Below are positions 57,194-64,000 of a DNA stretch of 64,000 nt, piece by piece; within the stretch, counting starts at the first letter, position 1, and each line of letters starts with the position of its first letter. The DNA comes from Sabellastarte sp. h YS-2021 (Eukaryota > Annelida > Polychaeta > Sabellida > Sabellidae). The position numbers and the translations under genes are program-made. The notes below the pieces were generated by a model. That model made no database searches. It saw only the letters and a list, made by a program, of their open reading frames with translations, and was not told the origin of the DNA. Where the stretch lies: the NCBI GenBank assembly GCA_964017235.1, contig OZ024928.1, forward strand, positions 79,293,566 to 79,357,565. The letters run 5' to 3'.

Positions 57194-57559
57194 AAAAACA
57201 AATGCATGTACACATGAAAGTTTGGTTTATAATTTGTATTTCTCGAAAAATAGTGAAATGGACAATATTTTTGGGAGTAACTGACATTTGACAATATTTA
57301 TGTTAAAAGTATATTTATGGCTTTTTCACTTGACATCCTACTCAAATACAGTCAATTATAACTTGTTTCAAGATTTGATTAGTTTTAAAAACAATTTTTT
57401 AATAAATGCTGTACAATCATGAATATCAACTACTACAAGTGTTTTCATGCACACATTTGTATATCACATAAAAATGTGAAGATAGAACATAAACCCTTAT
57501 GATATATTTGAAATTTTTGACAGAATTTCCAATCCTTGTATTTTAATGGTTTAATAATT
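57194..57559. other. Unique sequence between repeat elements
   Basis: AT-rich; nothing seen. Confidence 0.35.
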
Positions 57560-58437
57560 ATAATAATTATATAGTGCTTTAGTGCTATAGTGCTCTTATA
57601 TAGTGCTTTTTCTATTATTAGCTAAAAGCGCTTTACACAGTATTACCCCAGCAAGGATAGCTAGCCTCGGTTACCTTACCTATTGCTGCCATGCAAGGCG
57701 CAGAAGCCAGTATCCATTATAGCTAGATACCCATATTTCCCCTGGGTGGAGAGAGACACAGACCAGGGCCTGTATTCACAAAGATTCTTATTCTTAGAAT
57801 TTTTCTTAGAATTGTCGTTTTTCTTAGAAAAATTCGAAGATTAAGAATTTTCCTATTCACAAAGATTCTTATTCTTAGAATTATTCTAAGAATGGTTTTA
57901 ATTCTTAGAATTTTTGTAAGAATAAGAATTTGCTATTCACAAAATTCTTATTCTTAGAATATTCTAAGAATTTTGTTTAAATCTAAGAATGGCACATAGC
58001 ATGCTTAACTTAGTTGTTTTGATAATTATAGTGCAGCAAGTGATTGCAAATTGACATTCAGAACAGAGTGTTACATATTAGTTGTCAATTGTGTGTACTG
58101 TAACGAAATGCAGCCTCTTTATATTATTTAAAAAAATTCCAGTTTTCTGTTCACATTCTTAGAATTTTTCTTAGAATTACACTTAGTCTAAGAAAAATTC
58201 TAAGAATTGCATACATTTCCTTTTACTCTATTCTTAGAATTATTCTTAGCTAAGAATTGTTTTGTGAATAGGTTTTTATTCTAAGAATAAGAAAATTCTT
58301 AGCAAAGAATTTTTCTTAGACTTAAGTGTAATTCTAAGAAAAATTCTAAGAATCTTTGTGAATACGGCCCCAGGTTAACATTGATCAAACCCACAACCCT
58401 TGGATTATGAGTCCAACACCCTACCAACTGAGCCACA
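57560..58437 (-). mobile_element. tRNA-derived SINE, interrupted
   Basis: Minus orientation. A tRNA-like head has the polymerase III A box TGGCTCAGTTGG (58435-58424) and a B-box-like GGGTTTGATC (58392-58383). An anticodon-arm-like TTGGACTCATAATCCAA (loop CTCATAA) lies between them. A body of about 200 bases follows, then a tail with GCACTATATAATTATTATAA. Without the inserted element it is about 270 bases. The tail's CACTATATAA and ATT repeats resemble the 3' end of the LINE at 15463. Confidence 0.75.
57767..58369. mobile_element. Small DNA element (MITE) inside the SINE
   Basis: Inverted ends GGCCTGTATTCACAAAGATT and, read inward, GGCCGTATTCACAAAGATTC, each followed by TCTTAGAATTTTTCTTAGAAT-like repeats. 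CCAG flanks both sides (a likely 4-base duplication). About 600 bases, no frame. The inner sequence is itself full of inverted TTCTTAGAA units. Confidence 0.75.
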
Positions 58438-58492
58438 TGAGACACACATGAGTTTAGAAGAATATTAAGTTCTGTCAACAGAATTTAGACAG

Positions 58493-60070
58493 AACAAGAC
58501 CACTGCCGTGGTATATATCTCCCGCCGAGCATTACAGGGGAAGAAATACCTTTTCCGAGATATTCACAATTTTTCATTTTCCGTTAAAATTCAAAATGGC
58601 CGCCAAAAGTGGTGAAAACTGAAATTTTTCCCCTAGGCACAGAATACTGTTGTACTACCCTGTGGGTCAAAAATTCGCTCGAAATCGCTCTATCTCTTAC
58701 CATTTCGAAGATATTTTCAATGTTTATTTTCCGCTAAAATCCAAGATGGCCGCCAAAAGTGGCGAAAATTGAAATTTTTCCCTTTTGCATAGGATACTCT
58801 TGAAGTTTTTCCCCTTTGCATATGACACTGTTGTACTACCCTGTGGGTCAAAAATTCACGCGAAATCGCTCTATCTCTTACAGTTTTCGAGATATTCACA
58901 CTTGCTCATTTTCCGCTAAAATCCAAGATGGCCACCAAAAGTGGTGAAAATTGAAATTTTCCCCCTTTGCATAGGATACCCTTGTACTACCCTGTGGGTC
59001 AAAAATTCACTCGAAATTGCTCTATCTCTTACAGTTTTCGAGATATTCACACTTTTTCATTTTCCACTAAAATCCAAGATGGCCGCCAAAAGTGGCGAAA
59101 ATTGAAATTTTTCCCTTTTGCATAGGACCCTCTTGTACTACCTTGTGGGTCAAAAATTCGCTCAAAATCGCTCTATCTCTTACGGTTTTCGAGATATTCA
59201 CACTTTTTCATTTTCCGCTAAAATCCAAGATGGCCGCCAAAAGTGGTGAAAATTGAAATTTTTCCCTTTTGCATAGGACACTCTTGAAGTTTTTCCCCTT
59301 TGCATATGACACTGTTGTACTACCCTGTGGGTCAAAAATTCACGCGAAATCGCTCTATCTCTTACAGTTTTCGAGATATTCACACTTGCTCATTTTCCGC
59401 TAAAATCCAAGATGGCCACCAAAAGTGGTGAAAATTGAAATTTTCCCCCTTTGCATAGGATACCCTTGTACTACCCTGCGGGCCAAAAATTCACTCGAAA
59501 TTGCTCTATCTCTTACAGTTTTCGAGATATTCACACTTTTTCATTTTCCACTAAAATCCAAGATGGCCGCCAAAAGTGGCGAAAATTGAAATTTTTCCCT
59601 TTTGCATAGGGCACTCCTGTACTACCCTGTGGGTCAAAAATTCGCTTGAAATCGCTCTATCTCATACGGTTTTCGAGATATTCACACTTTTTCATTTTCC
59701 GCAAAAATCCAAGATGGCCGCCAAAAGTGGCGAAAATTGGAATTTTTCCCCTTTGCATAGGACACTCTTGTACTACCCTGTGGGTCAAAAGTTCACTCGA
59801 AATTGCTCTATCTCGTACGGTTTTCGAGATCTTCACACTTTTTCATTTTCCGCTAAAATCCAAGATGGCCGCCAAAAGTGGCGAAAATTGAAATTTTTCC
59901 TCTTTGCATAGGATACTCTTGTACTACCCTGCGGGTCAAAAATTCACTCAAAATTGCTCTATCTCTTACGGTTTGCGAGATATTTGTGATTTTTCACATT
60001 TTCACTAAAAGTAGCAATAAAGTAGCCATTACTCACTTGTACATTGAGCAACAGTTGTGAAACTTAAATA
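58493..60070 (+). mobile_element. Family B element, copy B4 (right end missing)
   Basis: Left hairpin ACCACTGCCGTGGT (perfect 5-base arms), then TATCTCCCGCC, then nine monomers. After 60000 it passes into AAAGTAGCCATTACTCACTT but no TATCTCCCGCC palindrome follows before family C begins at about 60090. Confidence 0.7.
58590..60000 (+). repeat. Family B array with higher-order repeat
   Basis: Monomers with CAAGATGGCCGCCAAAAGTG, CTACCCTGTGGGTCAAAAAT and CGCTCTATCTCTTACGG. Spacing of the TGTGGG landmark is 181, 151, 151, 182, 151, 151 bases, so a three-monomer unit of about 484 bases is duplicated. Confidence 0.9.
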
Positions 60071-60089
60071 TGTTACACTTCACAAACTA

Positions 60090-63000
60090 GAGGAGAGTGC
60101 CCGTGAACGGGCACTGTGTCAGCTGACTGAGTGTTTTTGATTTGTAAAGGTGATTAGAGGACAGAATAATTATCAGGAAAAGGGCTGTACAGAAATACAG
60201 TAAATGGTAACTGAACAGCAAGTTCGAAAGAAATTCCGAAGCTGACAGAAGAAAAGGATAAAAAAGTTGTGCCCTGTAAATGGTATTATGAAGGAAAATA
60301 ACAAGGTAATTGTTTAAGTGTAAAAAATAGGTTAAAACATATTTAAAGAAATACTACAAATGCAATATCCTCGTTCGACCTTGAAGAAGGGGTCTAAGGT
60401 CAAATCTAACCACACAAATACATTCCCAGCCCATGATTTCCTATGGTTTACCATTCCAAACCTCTAGGACCAATTATAAATGAGTTATAAGCACTTTTAA
60501 GCTTGGCTGTCCTCATTTGACCTTGAAGGAGGGGTCCAAAGGTCAAATCTGACCATACCAAAAGATTCCAAGCCAATGATTTCCTATGGGATGGTTTACC
60601 ATCCCAAATCTCTGTCACCAATAATAAGCGAGTTGTAGGCACTTTCAATTTTCGCTATCCTCATTTGACCTTGAAGGAGGGTTCCAAGGTCAAATCGGAC
60701 CATATCAACAGATTCACAGCCCATGATTTCCTCTCTGTTTACCATCCCAAACCTCTGGGACCAATAATAAGCGAGTTATAAGCACTTTTAAGTTTGGCTA
60801 TCCTTGTTTGACCTTGAAGGAGGGGTCATTGAAGGTCAAGTCTGACCACACCAAAAGATTCCCACCCCATAATTTCCTACAGGTTGGTTTATCATCCCAA
60901 ACCTCTAGGATCAATAATAAGGGAGATATAAGCACTTTTCATGACTGACAAAAAACACCTGTGGCGGCCATCTTGTTTCTCAAAATGAGGCCAAAAATAT
61001 TCCCAGACAACATTTTATGGTTATTAATATATAGTTAAGAAAGCTAGCTATAATATTTTTTTTCATCAGAGCAGTAATGGTGAAATCTCTCTCTACACAC
61101 TGCGGCTATCCAGTGGATACAATGATTTACTCAACAGTGAGAACCTGAAAGTAGCTATTGCTCAGCTATGCCATGACATAGAGGTCTGTAATTTCACTAT
61201 GTTATAGCTGACCAAAAATTCTGTGAATAACATATTTAACAAATTACTCTAAATGTAATAGTTTTCAAGTTACAACTGATTTACTCAACAGTGAGAACCT
61301 CAAAGGAACTATTACTCAGCTATGCAATGAGCTACATGTCTGAAATTTTACTATGTTATAGCTAACCCAAAAGTAGGTGAACAACATATTTAAGCAAACT
61401 ACTGTAAATGCAATAGTTTTCAAGCTACAACTGATTTACTCAATAGTGAGAACCTGAAAATAGCTATTGCTCCGCTATGCCATGAGCTATAGGTCTGTAA
61501 TTTCACTATGTTATAGCTGACCCAAAAGTAGGTGAACAATATATTTTAACACAATACTCCAAATGCAATATTTTTCAAGTTATAGCTGATTTACTCAACA
61601 GTCAGTACCTGAGAATAGCTATTGCTCAGTTGTGCCATGAGCTATAGGTCTATAATTTCACTATGTTATAGCTGACCCAAAAGTAGCTGAATAACATATT
61701 TGCACAAATTTCTGTAAATGCAATAGTTTTCCAATTATAACTGATTTACTCAACAGTGAGAACTTCAAAGTAGCTATTACTCAGCTATGAAATGAGCCAC
61801 AGGTCTGAAACTTCACTATGTTATAGCTGACCCCAAAATAGGTGAATAACATATTGAAACAAAATACTCTAAATGCAATAGTTTTCAAGTTATAAGTGAT
61901 TTACTCAACAGTGATAACCTAAAAGTAGCTATTACTCAGCTATGCCATGAGCTACAGGTCTGAAATTTTACTATGTTATAGCTGGCCCAAAAGTAGCTGA
62001 ATAACATATTTATACGAAATTCTCTAAATGCAATAGTTTTTAAGTTACAAGTGATTTTACTTATGATGGAAGTTACTGAAAAGCCCAAAAGTAGCTATTA
62101 CTCACTTAGCTATTGAGACAGACACCCAACTTACTCACCATATTGTAGCTATGAAAAAAGTAGCTGAATAACATATTTTAACAAAATGCTCTAAATGCAA
62201 CACTTTTCAAGTTATAAGTGATTTACTCAACAGTGATAACGTAAAAGTAGCTATTACTCAGCTATGCCATGAGCTACAGGTCTGAAATTTTACTATGTTA
62301 TAGCTGACCCAAAAGTAGCTGAATAACATATTTATACGAAATTCTCTAAATGCAATAGTTTTCAAGTTATAAGCGATTTACTCAACAGTGATAACCTAAA
62401 AGTAGCTATTACTCAGCTATGCCACGAGCTACAGGTCTGAAATTTCACTATGTTATAGCTAGCCCAAAAGTAGCTGAATAACATATTTATACGAAATTCT
62501 CTAAATGCACTGACAAATGCACTGACAAGTCAGCTGACATAGAAGTCAGCTGATATAAAAAGTAGATGAACAACATATTTGAGAGAAATTGTGTAGCTGC
62601 AATACTTTTGAAGATATAAGCCATTTACTCATTATGGTTAACATCAAAAATTGACAAAGTAGCTATTACTCACTTAGCTATGGAGATACACTTCCAAACT
62701 ACTGACCATGTTGTAGCTGTGGAGAAAGTAGCTGAACAACATATTGGAACTAAGACATCAAAAAGTAGGTGAAGAACATACTTGACAAGAATCCTCTAAA
62801 TTCAAAAGTTTTGCCGTTAAATGTGACTTACTGAAAGGAAAACAATCAAAGTAGCTATTACTCAGTTAGCTATGGACTTACAGCTGTGAAACTTTGCCAC
62901 GATACAGAACATTAAAAAGTATGTGAACAACATATTTGACAAACATCCTCTAAATGTAATAGTTTTGCAGTTATAAGTGATTTACTCAATGGAGAACCAT

Positions 63001-64000
63001 CAAAGTAGCTATTACTCGGTTAGTTATGGACTTACAGCTCTCAAAATTTGCCATTACACAGTACATAAAAAAGTAGCTAAACAACATATTTGAGAAAAAT
63101 CCTTTAAATTCAACAGTTTTGCTGTTATAAGTGATTTCCTCAATGGAGAACCATTAAAGTAGCTATTACTTGGTTAGCTATGGACCTACAGCTCTCAAAA
63201 TTTGCCATTACACAGTACATCAAAAAGTAGGTGAACAACACATTTGACAAAAATCCTCTAAATTCAAAAGTTTTGCTGTTAAAAATGATTTACTCAAAGG
63301 AAAACAATTAAAGTAGCTATTACTCAGTTAGCTATGGACTTACAGCTCTCAAAATTTGCCACGACACAGAACATTAAAAAGTAGGTGAACAACATATTTG
63401 ACAAAAATCCTCTAAATTTAATAGTTTTGCAGTTATAAGTGATTTACTCAATGGAGAACCATCAAAGTAGCTATTACTCAGTTAGCTATGGACCTACAGC
63501 TCTCAAAATTTGCCATTACACAGTACATCAAAAAGTAGGTGAACAACATATTTGAGAAAAATCCTTTAAATTCAACAGTTTTGCTGTTCTAAGTGATTTA
63601 CTCAATGGAAAACCCTCAAAGTAGCTATTACTCAGATAGCTATGGAGATACAGCTGTGAAAATTTCCCATGACACAGTACATCAAAAAGTAAGTGAACAA
63701 CATATTTGACAATAATTCTTTAAATTCAATAGTTTTGGAGTTACAAGTGATTTACTCAATGTTGAAATTCAAAGTAGCCATTACTCAGTTAGCTATGGAT
63801 ATACAGCTCTGAAACTTTTCCACGACACAGAACATTAAAAAGTAACTGATTAACATATTTGACAATAATTCCCTAAATTCAACAGTTTTGGAGGTATAAG
63901 TGATTTACTGAATGTTGAAATTAAGAAATTTCAAAGTAGCTATTACTCAGTTAGCTATGGACTTACAGCTCTGAAAATTCACTACGACACAGTACATAAA
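60090..64000 (+). mobile_element. Family C-like element, copy C2 (runs off the window)
   Basis: Left hairpin GTGCCCGTGAACGGGCAC (60097-60114), then TGTGTCAGCTGAC as in C1. Four monomers of about 150 bases with GACCTTGAAGGAGGGGTC follow (60370-60960), then arrays of AGCTATTACTCAG monomers to the end of the window. May be several elements in a row. Confidence 0.55.
61100..64000 (+). repeat. Tandem arrays, about 155-base monomers
   Basis: About 18 monomers in two subtypes: up to 62500 with CTATGTTATAGCTGACCCAA (as C1), and from 62600 with AGCTATTACTCAGTTAGCTA (as B2). Not coding. The array continues past the right edge. Confidence 0.85.

Noticed and set aside
58383-58437. Possible tRNA gene
   Set aside because: A and B boxes are present but acceptor stem pairing is lacking and a SINE body and tail follow.
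59198-60060. Overlapping 60-111 codon frames
   Set aside because: Products of family B monomers, repeated in step with the array.

Overview
The window is eukaryotic genomic DNA. It is AT-rich, has GT-AG introns up to about 14 kb long, and is full of transposable elements. There are no operons or bacterial signals. The element types (a Gmr1-type Ty3/gypsy element, an L2/CR1-like LINE, a tRNA-derived SINE, hAT-like and pogo-like DNA elements, and many hairpin-ended elements with tandem-repeat cores) and a prohormone-like peptide gene suggest a marine invertebrate. A mollusc or other lophotrochozoan is my best guess, but the sequence does not prove it.

Layout. 1-9840: a hairpin-ended tandem-repeat element (family D) into which a nearly intact 7.1-kb Gmr1-type LTR retrotransposon has inserted (846-7949, minus strand). 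10483-10584: apparent terminal coding exon of a plus-strand gene lying mostly to the left, followed by about 4 kb of mostly unique AT-rich DNA. 14667-18696: a pogo-like DNA element containing a family A element that itself contains a LINE. 19882-56020: one minus-strand host gene that I assembled from 14 exons whose splice phases all agree. It encodes a 795-residue coiled-coil protein with a long Ser-rich, charged tail, which I do not recognise. 34340-37390: a second minus-strand gene of three coding exons, nested in the 13.8-kb intron 6 of the first. It encodes a 112-residue secreted peptide precursor with a signal peptide, a GKR processing site and six cysteines in the C-terminal part. 56143-64000: repeat-dominated DNA (families A, B and C, and a SINE broken by a small DNA element).

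Two themes stand out. First, several repeat families share one plan: a small left hairpin, then a 9-12 bp subterminal motif, a tandem-repeat core, and a right-end palindrome holding the same motif inverted. Families A, B and D also share a core motif, CTTACGGTTTCCGAGATAT or close variants. The plan fits non-autonomous rolling-circle elements of the Helentron/HINE type, but that is inference. Second, in the coiled-coil gene the sequence around the 5' splice sites of exons 8 and 10 (and less clearly exon 9) has been tandemly multiplied into the following intron, giving arrays of decoy splice donors.

The two host genes share a strand and an intron but nothing in the sequence ties their functions together. 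Most other open reading frames in the window are by-products of tandem repeats.
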